Source: DATARR01 sp044868005
GTDB taxonomy: Bacteria > Acidobacteriota > Thermoanaerobaculia > Multivoradales > UBA5704
Length of the DNA: 64,000 nt
Assembly: GCA_044868005.1 (NCBI GenBank)
Contig: JBIOVX010000044.1
Coordinates: 1-64,000, forward strand
Direction: 5' to 3'
Shown: piece after piece, positions 41,818 to 53,987 of the stretch
How the letters are laid out: each line of letters begins with the position of its first letter
Numbering within the stretch: the stretch's first letter is position 1
Notes under the pieces: generated by a model
What the model saw: only the letters and a program-made list of their open reading frames with translations
The model's database searches: none
Told to the model about the DNA's origin: nothing
Position numbers and translations under genes: made by a program

Positions 41818-41924
41818 GCTGTAAGCCGCTGAAAGGAAAGGGGTTGGAGGGATTCGAGGACAGAGGTGGTCACAAATTGTGACCACCTCTCGAGCTGAAG
41901 GGCTGTAAGCTGCTGAAAGGAAAG
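41818..41924. repeat. Imperfect tandem repeat around a 29-bp perfect palindrome
   Basis: Two 23-bp direct repeats (GCTGTAAGC[C/T]GCTGAAAGGAAAG; 41818-41840 and 41902-41924) lie 84 bp apart. Between them, at 41862-41890, is a perfect palindrome with 14-bp arms (AGAGGTGGTCACAA-A-TTGT...). The region 41658-41936 has no supported gene and separates two minus-strand units: the ABC operon ends at 41937 and LolA begins at 41657. The palindrome could be a strong regulator-binding site. No T-run follows it. Confidence 0.65.
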
Positions 41925-41936
41925 ATGTTAGGGTAT

Positions 41937-42791
41937 TCAGGACTCGTCGTAGCTGATCTCCATCCCCCGGATCTTCCAGGCCGAGACGGCGACGAGGACG
42001 GCGGCCAGGAGGATCAGCCCGGGAATGGCGATCCAGGGCGACGGCGCGTCCGCCAGCAGGGCCAGCGGACCCTGGGGGACCGGCACCGGGCAGAGCCCCT
42101 GCAGGTAATGGATGACGCTCACCTTCTTGAGCAGCGGCGGCAGCAGGAAGTGGATCGCCTCCCAGCCGAAGACGGCGAGGGCGGGCAGCGCCGGGCTCTT
42201 GAAGAAGAAGCCGAAGAAGAGGAAGACGGCGCCGTAGCCCACGCAGGCCATGAACGTCACCAGCAGGTAGGAGGCCAGATGGCTCAAGCCCGGTCCGCCG
42301 AGCAGAAACTGCCGGACCGCCGTGGACTCGTGCGGCAGATAGGCGAGGAAGAAACCGGCGGCCGTCGTGGCGCCGAAGAGAAAGAACGACACCAGCAGTC
42401 CCGTCAGATACTTGGCGACCACCAGCAGCTCGCGCCGCATGGGCGAGAGGAAGTAGTAGTGGAGGCTGCGGTCGAGCGTCTCGCGGCGGATCAGGTTGCC
42501 GAACACGGCGACGCAGGCGAGGAAGATGACGATGCGCAGGATGAAGGCCTGGTAGAGCCCGGCATAGAACTCGGTCGCTCCGGCCACTTCGCCGGGATCG
42601 CGAACGGCGTCGGGAATGATGCTGCGCAGCACCAGGATGAAGAGCGGAGCGAGAGCCAGCAGGTACAGGCCGTAGGACCGGCGAAAGCCCTTGCGCAGCT
42701 CCAGCCGCAGGACGGCGCGCACCTGGCGCCACCATTGACCCCAGGGAAGGCTGCTCGGGGCGGGCACGGCCGCGCTCGCGATGTCGCTCAC
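41937..42791 (-). CDS. ABC transporter permease, second transporter
   Basis: This 284-residue membrane protein has six hydrophobic segments, e.g. FILRIVIFLACVAVFGNLI, LTGLLVSFFLFGATTAAGFF and YLLVTFMACVGYGAVFLFFG. These are typical of ABC-2 type permeases. The conserved loop SLHYYFLSPMRRELLVVAKY is the family signature. Its start overlaps the stop of the ATPase gene by 4 bp. It is the last gene of the six-gene sigma/FecR/ABC operon. Confidence 0.85.
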   Translation of the reverse strand: MSDIASAAVPAPSSLPWGQWWRQVRAVLRLELRKGFRRSYGLYLLALAPLFILVLRSIIPDAVRDPGEVAGATEFYAGLYQAFILRIVIFLACVAVFGNLIRRETLDRSLHYYFLSPMRRELLVVAKYLTGLLVSFFLFGATTAAGFFLAYLPHESTAVRQFLLGGPGLSHLASYLLVTFMACVGYGAVFLFFGFFFKSPALPALAVFGWEAIHFLLPPLLKKVSVIHYLQGLCPVPVPQGPLALLADAPSPWIAIPGLILLAAVLVAVSAWKIRGMEISYDES

Positions 42792-43750
42792 GACTTTTCT
42801 CCATTCGAGCCGATCAGATATTGATACACGGCGTGGACGTCGGCGTCGGCCGGCGCCACGGCCTCGACGGCGAGGCCGCTGCTGAGCACGATCTCGTTGA
42901 GCACCAGGTGGAAGCGGTCGGCGTCGCGCGTGCGCACCAGCAGGCCGTGACCGTCCTCGAGAATGCGGGCCTCCACCACGTGGTCCTGCTCGAAGACCCG
43001 CGACGCCAGCAGCGCCGGCCGGTCGCAGCGGATGAGCACCTGCACCGGATGCTGCTCCTCCATCTCGTCGCGCACCTCGGCGATCTCGCCCTCGGCCACC
43101 ACATAACCGCCGTTGATCAGCACCACCTGGTCGGAGATCAGATCGACCTCGTGCAGGATGTGGCTGGAGACGATGACGTGCAGCCCGGCGTCCGCCAGCT
43201 CGCGGAACAGGGCGATGGCCTCGGCGCGCGCCATCGGATCGAGGCCGTTGAGCGGCTCGTCGAGCACCAGCACCGAGGGCTGGTGGGCGATGGCCTGGGC
43301 GAGCCGCACCCGCTGCCGCATGCCCTTGCTGTAGCCGGCCACCTTGCGCCCGGCGGCGTCGACGAGCCCGGCCCGCTCCAGCGCCTTCCAGGAGAGGGTC
43401 TCGGCCTCCCTGGCGGCGAAGCCGTGCACGCGCAGGTAGCCTTCGATGAACTGGTAGCCGGTCAGGCCGGGGGGGAAGGCGTCGTACTGCGAGGCGTAGC
43501 CGACCTGGCGGAACAGCCTTTCGGCATCGTCCGGCGGCAGGCCGAGCACGGAGATCCGCCCGCGCGTCGGACGGATCAGCCCCACCATCAGGTTCATCAG
43601 CGTCGTCTTGCCCGAGCCGTTCGGACCCACCAGGCCGGTGATGCCGGGCGGGATCGACAGGTTCACCCGGTTGATCCCCAGCACGTCGCCGTAGAACTTC
43701 GAGACGTTCTCGAAGACGACGCGGCGGTCCGCGGTCTCGCCGGCGGTCAT
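42788..43750 (-). CDS. ABC transporter ATPase, second transporter
   Basis: This 320-residue ATPase has Walker A GLVGPNGSGKTT, signature YSKGMRQRV, Walker B VLVLDEPLNGLD and a switch His in VIVSSHIL. The C-terminal extension (about 225-320) is typical of ABC-2 exporters. The ATG at 43750 overlaps the upstream permease by 4 bp and it overlaps the next permease by 4 bp. The substrate is unknown; such pairs export drugs, peptides or envelope components. Confidence 0.9.
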   Translation of the reverse strand: MTAGETADRRVVFENVSKFYGDVLGINRVNLSIPPGITGLVGPNGSGKTTLMNLMVGLIRPTRGRISVLGLPPDDAERLFRQVGYASQYDAFPPGLTGYQFIEGYLRVHGFAAREAETLSWKALERAGLVDAAGRKVAGYSKGMRQRVRLAQAIAHQPSVLVLDEPLNGLDPMARAEAIALFRELADAGLHVIVSSHILHEVDLISDQVVLINGGYVVAEGEIAEVRDEMEEQHPVQVLIRCDRPALLASRVFEQDHVVEARILEDGHGLLVRTRDADRFHLVLNEIVLSSGLAVEAVAPADADVHAVYQYLIGSNGEKS

Positions 43751-44608
43751 CGCACCACCTCGTAGGCCCGCACGCGGCGGGAGAGCAGCCAGAGGCAGAG
43801 GCCGCAGCCGGCGGCGAGCGTCAGCCAGGCCGCCCACAGCGGCACCGCCAGCTTCGAATCGATCTCCAGGCCGAAAAGGGAGTACCAGACGTTCTGCGCC
43901 GCCGCCCACAGGGAGAACATCCAGCCCCACCAGGTGTCCAGCGCCTCGTTGAGCGCGCGGGCAAAACCGGAGAAGACGAAGAAGACGATGAGCAACGAGA
44001 TGCGCGCCACCGGCTTCCACTTCACCCACGCCGAGACGGCGAGGGCGACGAGCGACAGCACCAGGATCCACACCCAGCTTCCCACGAAGATGGCCGCGGC
44101 GATCCTCAGGTTCTGGCCGAGCCAGCCGGCGCCCTCGAGATAGCTCTGGAAGAGGAAGAGCAACAGGCCCGGAATCCAACTGATCAGCGACAGCAGCACG
44201 ACGAGCACCGTCATCTTGCCCAGCACGTACTCGCTGCGGGTGAACGGCCGCGAGAGATAGAGCGGCAGGCCGTTGTTGCGCAGGTCGGGCGCGATCAGGG
44301 CCGGTCCCACGAAGAGCGACAGCAGAAAACAGAGCCAGCCCTGCCACTCGAGGCCCGAGCGGAAGAACGTGGCGTTGATCGGCAGCGCCTGCTGCAGTTG
44401 CTCGAGCGGCAGGTTGAGGAACTTGAGCGCCGCGAGATTGTGATGCAGGTAGATCATCAGCAGGCCGGCGAACGGCACGGCGAAACAGAAGGTGAAGAAG
44501 GCGATGAAGCCGCGGCTCTGGAAGACCTCGCGAAAGGCGTAGCGCGGCAGGATGAGGAAACGCGACCACGCCGGCGTCAGCGCGCCCTTGTAGCGCCCGT
44601 AGTTGCTC

Positions 44609-44622
<14 letters not shown>
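43747..44622 (-). CDS. ABC transporter permease, first transporter
   Basis: This 291-residue permease has six hydrophobic helices, including VFQSRGFIAFFTFCFAVPFA, LCFLLSLFVGPALIAPDL and MTVLVVLLSLISWIPGLLLF. It has the ABC-2 motif NNGLPLYLSRPFTRSEYVLG between helices 3 and 4. It overlaps the upstream ATPase gene by 14 bp. It is sandwiched between two ATPases, so the complex may be heteromeric. Confidence 0.85.
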
Positions 44623-45562
<940 letters not shown>

Positions 45563-45589
45563 GGCTGCTCCGGTACCTGGGTGAAGCTT

Positions 45590-48244
45590 CTACTGCGCTC
45601 CCGCGTCTGCGTTCCCCGCACCCGACGCTCCGAAGATGCCGCCGAAACCGGCCAGCGTCCCGAGATTCAGGCCCAGGGGGTTCTGGTTGCTGCCGGCGAA
45701 GACGATGCGGTCCGCCTCCGCGTAGGCGTAGTAGAGGGTCGGCCCCTGCGCCGCCAGCCACTTGCTGATCTTACCGATCGCCGCCGGCCCTCCCTGCGGG
45801 CCGCCCTTGGCGGGCTCGCCGGGCAGCACCTTGGAGGCCGACTTCGCCAGCGGCGCCACGTTCTGGTAGACCAGAGCCGAGACGTTCACCTGGCCGTCCG
45901 GACCCAGCAGGTCGCGGAACTTGGCCGTGGTGGCGAGAGTCACCCCCGACTCCCGCTGCTGGAGCGTCCGCTCGAGCAGCGCCCGGCTCGGACCCGCGAG
46001 CAGGAAGCCGTCCTCGAACACGTAATGGAGCTCGACCTTGGGCTCGGTACCCTGCAGGGCGTAGAACGTGTGGCCGCCGCTCTCCTCGCGGTTGAGCTGG
46101 ATGCCGGCCTTGCCCTCGGCCCGCAGCTCGTCGTTGAGACGCGCCACCGACCGCTCGAGCGTCTGCTGCAGGCGCGCCGGATCATAGACCTCGGCGACCA
46201 GCTTCCACGAGGGCGTCGGCAGCACCGGCCCGTCGACACCCACGGCGATCTCGCCGCCCAGGGGCGCCGCGAGATCGTTGCGCAGGTCGAAGCCGTGCTT
46301 GCTCTGCGCCTCCGCCAGCTCGCTGGCGAACTCCGGGTTGACGGCGAGCAGCTCGTCGAGAATCGTCACGGGACTCTTTACGACGAAGGCCGCCGCAAGG
46401 TTTGCGTCAGGAGAGAAAAAGCTCAAGCTCCCCATCGGCGCCGGCGCGGCGATCCACGAGGCGACTCCCCGCCGCGGCTGATCGAAGGTCAGGGCGGCGC
46501 GGGTCTCGGCCCGGCCGTCGATCTCGCGGCGGTTGACGATGAATTGGTCGAGGTCGAGGATGCCGAGCTTCTCGGCCATCTGCCGCGAGTCCGTGGGCTC
46601 CTTCTCCTGGCTCTTGCGCACCAGCGTGTGCAGATCGGCCGCGAACAGCCAGCCGGCGCCGTCGCGGTAATCCTGAGCGATGCGGCCGTGGAAGCTCGTG
46701 TTGGTGAACGGGTTGTTACCCCCGGCGGCGAGCGCCGCCGCCTCGCGCAGCTCGGCGACGTCGGGTGAGGCGATGAGCAGGCCGTCGTGGATGTAGAACA
46801 GCATGCCGGCGTTCTCGGGAGCGGCCGCGAGATCGTCCACGATCCGCACCGGCTTGCCCTCGCCGGAGCCGTGGCTCGCGATCTCCTGCTCGAGGGTGGC
46901 GCGGAAGGACGCCTCGTTGGTGACCTCGGCGAGCAGCACCGGCGCACAGTCGTCGTCCTTGCCGGCCGCCATCGCCACCGCCACCTCGTCGCCCAGGTAG
47001 CGGCCGAGGGCGCCGATCTTCTCGATCATGTCGTGGAACTTCCCCTCGTTGCCGGTCGAGCGCAGCGTCTCGCCCCACCACTGGGCGAGCGACGGGCTCT
47101 CGGCGATCTTCTGGTCGAGGATGCGCTGGGTCTCGCCGAGGCTGCGGGAGAGGTTCGGCAGCGCGATCCACACCGTCGTCCCCGCGGGAGCGAGGTCCAG
47201 CAGCCGGGTCGAGTAGCGCAGCCCGGGCCGGTCCACCTGCGCGTCGATCTCCTTGCCCAGAGCCGTCAGCTCGGCCAGCAATTCGTCGTACTGCTTGGCG
47301 TTGCGGCTCCAGGCGATCTCCTCGCGGATCGGCACCTGCGAGACGCTGGCATGGGTCGTCACCTGGTCGCCCGGATGGAGCACCGACTCGCTGCGCGCCT
47401 GCTTGACCCGCACCTCGCCCTCGATCACCGATACGCGGGCGCCCTTGGTGCCGGAGTTGACGGAGAAGATCGTGCCGGTCACCGAGACCAGCGCGTCGCG
47501 GGTCTCGACGAACAGGTGCCGGTTCCGCTGCTTGGCGGCCTGCACGATGACCCTGCCGCGCGCCAGCTCGATGGTGTTGCCCTTGCGGCTGGCGTCGAGC
47601 GCGAAGCTGGCCCGCTCGCCCATCTCGATCCGCGAGCCGTCGGCCATGCGCACCACCGCCGTCGAGCCCTTGGCCGTACGGATCTCCTCGCCCTCGTCGA
47701 TCATGGCGCCGGCGGTGAGCGGACGGCTGGAGTCGTCCGCCACCCGGTACAGGGTGCCGTCCACGGACTCGATGCTGGCCATGCGGGAGCCGCCGGCCAT
47801 CATTTCCTGGATCATCAGCACCAGGCCGAAGCCGAGCGCCACCACCAGCATGGCGGCGAGCGGCAGCCACACCCGGCGGTCGCGGACCCACGGCTGCGAG
47901 GCCGCCGGCCGCGGCGCCGCCACCTGGCGGCCCTCGCGGGCCTCGCGGAGGGCCCGGCGGCAGGGCACGCAGCTCCGCGTATGGTCCTCGACGAGCAGCG
48001 CGCGCGCCGGGGACAGCTCACCCCGCAGGTAGGCGGGGATCAGGGACTGGAAGTCTTCGCAGCCGTGCAGGCTGCCGGCGGCCGGAGCGGCCGCGGCCAT
48101 CGCCGGTGCCGGAGCTTCGGCGGCTTGCAGCCGCGCCCAGACGCGGGCCGCAGCCGCCTCGACCTGCTGCGGGTCGACCGGCTCGTTCGCCACTTGGGCG
48201 ACAGCTTCGTCCAGGAGGTCTTCGTTCTTCTTGAACAGGCTCAT
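45590..48244 (-). CDS. Membrane FecR-domain anti-sigma-like protein, 884 aa
   Basis: The N-terminal 110 residues carry a zf-HC2-type anti-sigma motif (GCEDFQSLIPAYLRGEL, then VEDHTRSCVPCRRAL). A transmembrane helix (about 128-145) leads to a periplasmic FecR-like domain (about 160-290; EEIRTAKGSTAVVRMADGSR, VSVTGTIFSVNSGTKGARVS). A roughly 580-residue extracytoplasmic part (DUF3352-like) ends in a Gly/Ala-rich tail. It overlaps the ECF sigma gene by 4 bp (ATGA), so it is the cognate anti-sigma/sensor. It is far larger than typical FecR proteins, so the extra module may sense the signal. Confidence 0.85.
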   Translation of the reverse strand: MSLFKKNEDLLDEAVAQVANEPVDPQQVEAAAARVWARLQAAEAPAPAMAAAAPAAGSLHGCEDFQSLIPAYLRGELSPARALLVEDHTRSCVPCRRALREAREGRQVAAPRPAASQPWVRDRRVWLPLAAMLVVALGFGLVLMIQEMMAGGSRMASIESVDGTLYRVADDSSRPLTAGAMIDEGEEIRTAKGSTAVVRMADGSRIEMGERASFALDASRKGNTIELARGRVIVQAAKQRNRHLFVETRDALVSVTGTIFSVNSGTKGARVSVIEGEVRVKQARSESVLHPGDQVTTHASVSQVPIREEIAWSRNAKQYDELLAELTALGKEIDAQVDRPGLRYSTRLLDLAPAGTTVWIALPNLSRSLGETQRILDQKIAESPSLAQWWGETLRSTGNEGKFHDMIEKIGALGRYLGDEVAVAMAAGKDDDCAPVLLAEVTNEASFRATLEQEIASHGSGEGKPVRIVDDLAAAPENAGMLFYIHDGLLIASPDVAELREAAALAAGGNNPFTNTSFHGRIAQDYRDGAGWLFAADLHTLVRKSQEKEPTDSRQMAEKLGILDLDQFIVNRREIDGRAETRAALTFDQPRRGVASWIAAPAPMGSLSFFSPDANLAAAFVVKSPVTILDELLAVNPEFASELAEAQSKHGFDLRNDLAAPLGGEIAVGVDGPVLPTPSWKLVAEVYDPARLQQTLERSVARLNDELRAEGKAGIQLNREESGGHTFYALQGTEPKVELHYVFEDGFLLAGPSRALLERTLQQRESGVTLATTAKFRDLLGPDGQVNVSALVYQNVAPLAKSASKVLPGEPAKGGPQGGPAAIGKISKWLAAQGPTLYYAYAEADRIVFAGSNQNPLGLNLGTLAGFGGIFGASGAGNADAGAQ

Positions 48245-48822
48245 GACGGTTCTCCTTCAAGCGACCCCAGCTCCGCCTGGAGCCGGTGCCGCGCGCGATG
48301 CAGTAGTACGGCGATGGAGGTCTGGGAGGCGCCGAGCAGGCGGGCGATCTCCAGGTTGCCCATCCCTTCGAGGTAGCGGAGCGTGAAGATCTCGGCCTGG
48401 CGAGGGGAGAGACGCGCCATCGCCTGCCGCAACCGGCTTTTCAGCTCGCGGTTGCCGCGGGCGCGCTCGGGACCCAGTTCCGACCGGTCCTCGAGGGTCT
48501 CTTCGACTTCCTCCATGTCGACCCTGCGGGAGCGCTTGCGCCGCCGCATCAGGTCCAGCGCGGCGTTGACCGCCGCCCGGTGGAGGTAGCTCCCCGCGCT
48601 CTCCGAGAGATCCGGCTGCTCCTCTCGCCGCAGGAGTCGGGTGAATACGGTCTGCAATACGTCCTCCGCGTCCATGGCGTCGCCGGTGATCCGGTACGCC
48701 GCGCGGTAAACCGCCCCGTGATGCTCCCGGAACAATGCTTCCAGGGCGTCCGGGGGATTGTCGAGCGGTCTGTCGTAGGCTGCAGCTTGCACGCCTCCTG
48801 CCCTCCTTTCTCCTTCGCCCAT
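48241..48822 (-). CDS. ECF-type RNA polymerase sigma factor
   Basis: This 193-residue sigma factor has region 2 (LEALFREHHGAVYRAAYRIT, AEDVLQTVFTRLLR) and region 4 (LSPRQAEIFTLRYLEGMGNL, LLGASQTSIAVLLHRARHRL) joined by a charged linker. It is the first gene of the sigma-antisigma-ABC operon on the minus strand. By analogy with other pairs the FecR-domain protein holds it inactive until a signal arrives. A palindromic repeat ends 54 bp upstream of its start. A likely autoregulated promoter was not located. Confidence 0.92.
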   Translation of the reverse strand: MGEGERRAGGVQAAAYDRPLDNPPDALEALFREHHGAVYRAAYRITGDAMDAEDVLQTVFTRLLRREEQPDLSESAGSYLHRAAVNAALDLMRRRKRSRRVDMEEVEETLEDRSELGPERARGNRELKSRLRQAMARLSPRQAEIFTLRYLEGMGNLEIARLLGASQTSIAVLLHRARHRLQAELGSLEGEPS

Positions 48823-48875
48823 GGAAACGCACCTCCCAGCGATTTCTTACAGGGTACTCCGAATCGGGGCGGTGT

Positions 48876-49019
48876 GCCCTCCGAAGCCCTCACCACCCCG
48901 GCCCTCCTCTCCCAGAGGGAGAGGAGGGAGAACTACGGCTAAGACGTTTCCTCTCTTGGTTTTGTTCCCCTCTCTCCCCCCGGGAGAGAGGGGTTAGGGG
49001 AGTGAGGGCATCGGAGGGC
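48876..49019. repeat. Palindromic MITE-like element, type A, copy 2
   Basis: This 144-bp element has termini GCCCTCCGAAGCCCTCACC and GTGAGGGCATCGGAGGGC, plus internal hairpins CTCTCCCAGAGGGAGAG and CTCTCCCCCCGGGAGAG. It is closely similar to 2517-2663, with the middle part diverged. It lies between the response regulator stop and the sigma factor start. Confidence 0.8.
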
Positions 49020-49041
49020 ATGCCGGCGAAGATTCACAGAC

Positions 49042-49424
49042 TCATTGGGACGCTTTCGCGAGGTACTCGGCGACGAGCTGCGGAAACTTGCGGGTGTCGA
49101 TGGGCTTGGCGATGTAGCCGTCGCAGCCGGCGGCGAGCACCCTCTCCTGGTCGCCCTTCATGGCGTAGGCGGTGAGGCCGAGGATGACGACGCCGCGCAT
49201 CGCGGGATCGGCGCGGAGCCGACGCGTCAGCGCGAGGCCGTCCATGCCGGGGAGCTGGATGTCCATCAGGATCAGCCGGGGCGTGAGCTCCCGCAGCACG
49301 GCCAGCGCTTCCTCGGCGTCGCCGGCGCTGCGCACCTCATAACCCTGCGAGGAGAGCAGGACCTTGACGAGCTTGAGGTTCACCGGGTTGTCGTCGACGA
49401 TCAGGATGGCTTCGCCGGCCATGG

Positions 49425-49428
<4 letters not shown>
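49042..49428 (-). CDS. Single-domain response regulator
   Basis: This 128-residue receiver domain alone has acidic pair VDDNPVN, phosphoacceptor Asp56 in LMDIQLPGMDG, Thr in GLTAYAM and Lys in YIAKPID. With no output domain, it works by phosphotransfer or protein contact, as in CheY-like and Spo0F-like proteins. It overlaps the hybrid kinase stop by 4 bp, so the kinase is its likely partner. Confidence 0.92.
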
Positions 49429-51395
<1,967 letters not shown>

Positions 51396-51429
51396 ACGTC
51401 GCCGGCCGCTTGAATGCGCGCCGGATATA

Positions 51430-51459
51430 ATTTTAGCGTCCGATACACCGCGGCCACAA
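51430..51459 (-). promoter_or_regulatory. Candidate promoter of the hybrid kinase operon
   Basis: On the minus strand TTGTGG (51454-51459) and TAAAAT (51430-51435) are 18 bp apart, giving a start site about 30 bp before the ATG at 51395. An overlapping TATAAT on the plus strand has no correctly spaced -35. Confidence 0.4.
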
Positions 51460-51473
51460 ATTGAGGCGTCTCG

Positions 51474-52836
51474 ATGCAAGCCAGCCCCGCCCTGCTCGTG
51501 CTTCTCCTCATCGCCGTACCAGCGACCGCCGCCGGTCCATCGCCGGCGTCCGCCCCCGTGAACCGCGCCGAAATGGCCGGGCGGGTGCGCGACGAGATGC
51601 TCCATGCCTGGCGGGCCTACGAGAAACACGCCTGGGGCCACGACGAGCTCCGCCCCCTCAGCCAGCAGCCTCGCGACTGGCACGGCGAGTCCTTGCTGAT
51701 GACGCCGGTGGACGCCCTGGACACGCTGCTCCTGATGGGACTCAAGGACGAGGCGGAGAAGACCAAGGGGCTCATCGTCGACAAGCTCTCCTTCGACAAG
51801 GACAATCGAGGTCAAGAACTTCGAGATCACCATCCGCCTGCTGGGCGGGCTGCTCTCGGGCTACCAGATGACCGGCGACGCGCGCCTCTTGCGCCTCGCC
51901 GAGGACCTCGGCACGCGCCTCCTCCCCGCCTTCGGCTCGCCGACCGGCATGCCCTACATGTACGTCAACCTGAAGACGGGCAAGACCTCCGGCGTCCGCT
52001 CCAACCCGGCGGAGATCGGCACGCTGCTCCTCGAATTCGGCACCCTGGCGCGGCTCACCGGCAAGCCCGTCTTCTACGACAAGGCCAAGAACGCCCTCGT
52101 CCAGCTCTACGACCGCCGCTCGAAGCTCGGCCTCGTGGGCGAGGAGATCGACGTCGAGACCGGCCGCTGGGTGAGCCCGGCGAGCCACGTGGGCGGCGGC
52201 ATCGACTCCTACTACGAATACCTCCTCAAGTGCTCGCTGCTCTTCGGCGACGAGGACTGCGGCCGCATGTGGCGGGAGAGCCGCCGGGCGCTCGACCGCC
52301 GGCTGGCCGACGAGGCTCCCTCAGGGTTGTGGTACGGGCAGGTGGACATGAACACGGGAAAGCGCACGGCCAGGGAGTTCGGAGCCCTGCACGCCTTCCT
52401 GCCGGCCGTCCTCGCGCTCGGCGGCGACCTCGGCCGCGCGCGCCGGCTGCAGGATTCGGCCTACAAGATGTGGAACCTCAGCGGCATCGAGCCCGAGGTC
52501 CTCGACTACCGCGCGATGAAGGTCACCTCTCCCGGCTACCCACTGCGGCCGGAGATCATGGAGTCGGCCTACACTCTCTACCGCGCCACGAAAGATCCGC
52601 GCTACCTGGAGATGGGGAAGACCTTCTTCGAGGGGCTCGTCACCCACTGCCGCACCGGCGCCGGCTACACGGTCTTGAAGGACGTCACGACCAAGGAGAA
52701 GGGCGATCTGATGCCCAGCTACTTCCTGGCCGAGACGCTCAAGTACCTGTACCTGCTGTTCGCCCCCGAAGACACGCTGGATTTCAAGCGGGTGGTGTTC
52801 AACACCGAGGCGCATCCGCTGCGGCGGACCTGGTAG
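51474..52836 (+). pseudogene. GH47 alpha-mannosidase, frameshifted
   Basis: The first part (from ATG 51474; signal MQASPALLVLLLIAVPATAA) has AWRAYEKHAWGHDELRPLS, a GH47 hallmark, and breaks after DKLSFDKD near 51803. The second part, in another frame, continues EVKNFEITIRLLGGLLSGYQ and has PEIMESAYTLYRATKD, the GH47 catalytic-Glu block, and a normal C-terminal end at 52836. Removing one A at 51804-51805 restores DKDIEVKNFEI, the family sequence. So one extra base splits a 450-residue exported class I alpha-mannosidase. It is either a recent pseudogene or an assembly error; nothing else is decayed. Confidence 0.85.
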
Positions 52837-52849
52837 GAAGAGCAGCCGC

Positions 52850-53857
52850 TCAGCTTCGATCCGCCTCCACCGCCTCCACGAACTCGTCCAGGATGTGGTT
52901 GAACACCTCCGGGCGGTCCATCATCACCCAGTGGCCGGTGCCCGGCATGAGGCGTGTGGGTAGGGCGGGGAGGAGGTTGTGCAGGCTGTAGGGCAGCCGG
53001 TTCATGTCGCTGACGATGGAGAGCCGCGGTCCCGGATAGCGCGCGAGCGCCGGCAGCGGCGCGTAATGCAGGGAGCCTTCGACGGCGGGCACGACCGCGC
53101 CTTCGTGGGTGAGCCGGAGGTCCTCGAGCACCCAGCGGCAGGCGTCGGGATCGCCGCCGACCACGAGCTGGCGGAAGTAGGACTCGAGCTCGCCCAGGGG
53201 ATCGGCGCGCAGGGCGTCGAGGAACGAGCGGAATTCCGCTTCGGGCACGCGGCTCATGTCGCCGTTGGGATCGACGAGCAGGAGGCCGGCGACGCGCTCG
53301 GGATGGCGGCTCGCGTACTCGATGGCCACCGCCGAGCCGAGGCTGTGGCCGGCGAGGATGAAGCGGCGCAGGCCGAGCTGGTCGGCGGCGGCCGCCACGT
53401 CGCCAGCCATGCCGGCGATCGAGTAGTCGCCGTCCTCCGCCGGATCGGACTCGCCGTGTCCGCGCAAATCGACGGCCGCGGCGCGGCGGTGCCGCCGCAG
53501 GTGGTCGAGTTGGAGCGCCCACTGGCCGCCGTTGCCCGCCAGGCTGTGGAGAAAGAGCACCGGCACCGCGTCCGCGGGCTCGGTGCCGCCGCCGTCCCTT
53601 ACGTAGAGGTTGCCGGCGGGACCGGCGATCCAGAGCGCCTCGCCCGGCGCCGCCGCGGGCGGCTCGGGCTCCGGAGCTTTCGGCTCCGGCTCGGGTCCTT
53701 CCGGCTCGGGTCTGAGCTCCTCCGGAGTCCACCGCCGCAGGCCCGCCAGAGCGCTCGCCAGCGCTCCGAGCATGAACAGGCCGAGCAGCGACCAGAACAG
53801 CCCCCGGCCGCGCCGCCGCCGTGGATAGCTGGACCTCCGTAGCCGTCTCGAGCTCAT
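52850..53857 (-). CDS. Membrane-anchored alpha/beta hydrolase, 335 aa
   Basis: An N-terminal Arg-rich tail and one helix (about 20-42) anchor the protein. A Pro/Glu-rich spacer (EPEGPEPEPKAPEPEPPAA) leads to an alpha/beta hydrolase domain: FLHSLAGNGGQW, DLRGHGESD, nucleophile AGHSLGSAVA, LLLVDPNGD and His in GTGHWVMMDRP. It is probably a lipase/esterase or haloperoxidase-like enzyme facing the periplasm. The ATG at 53857 has GGGAGG 7 nt upstream and is preferred over 53878. It is convergent with the GH47 gene. Confidence 0.8.
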   Translation of the reverse strand: MSSRRLRRSSYPRRRRGRGLFWSLLGLFMLGALASALAGLRRWTPEELRPEPEGPEPEPKAPEPEPPAAAPGEALWIAGPAGNLYVRDGGGTEPADAVPVLFLHSLAGNGGQWALQLDHLRRHRRAAAVDLRGHGESDPAEDGDYSIAGMAGDVAAAADQLGLRRFILAGHSLGSAVAIEYASRHPERVAGLLLVDPNGDMSRVPEAEFRSFLDALRADPLGELESYFRQLVVGGDPDACRWVLEDLRLTHEGAVVPAVEGSLHYAPLPALARYPGPRLSIVSDMNRLPYSLHNLLPALPTRLMPGTGHWVMMDRPEVFNHILDEFVEAVEADRS

Positions 53858-53987
53858 CGCATCCTCCCCCTGGCGCAACCTAACACGCCCGGCCCGCCGA
53901 AAAAAGGTGAGCGATAAACCCGAGTTTTTACGTCTTTATAGGCTGGCGCGAAATCCATTCCGGACGCGGCCAGTCGCGGAGGTAATC

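Noticed and set aside
41674..42804. 376-residue frame opposite to, and overlapping, the ABC permease gene
   Set aside because: It is in another frame of a clear gene; its tail only reads the tandem repeat (FLSAAYS twice).
53907..53987. GTG 53907 as the start of the Rpn-like gene
   Set aside because: It has no ribosome site; the 27 extra residues are basic and unlike the family, whereas TTG 53988 has GGAGG at the right distance.
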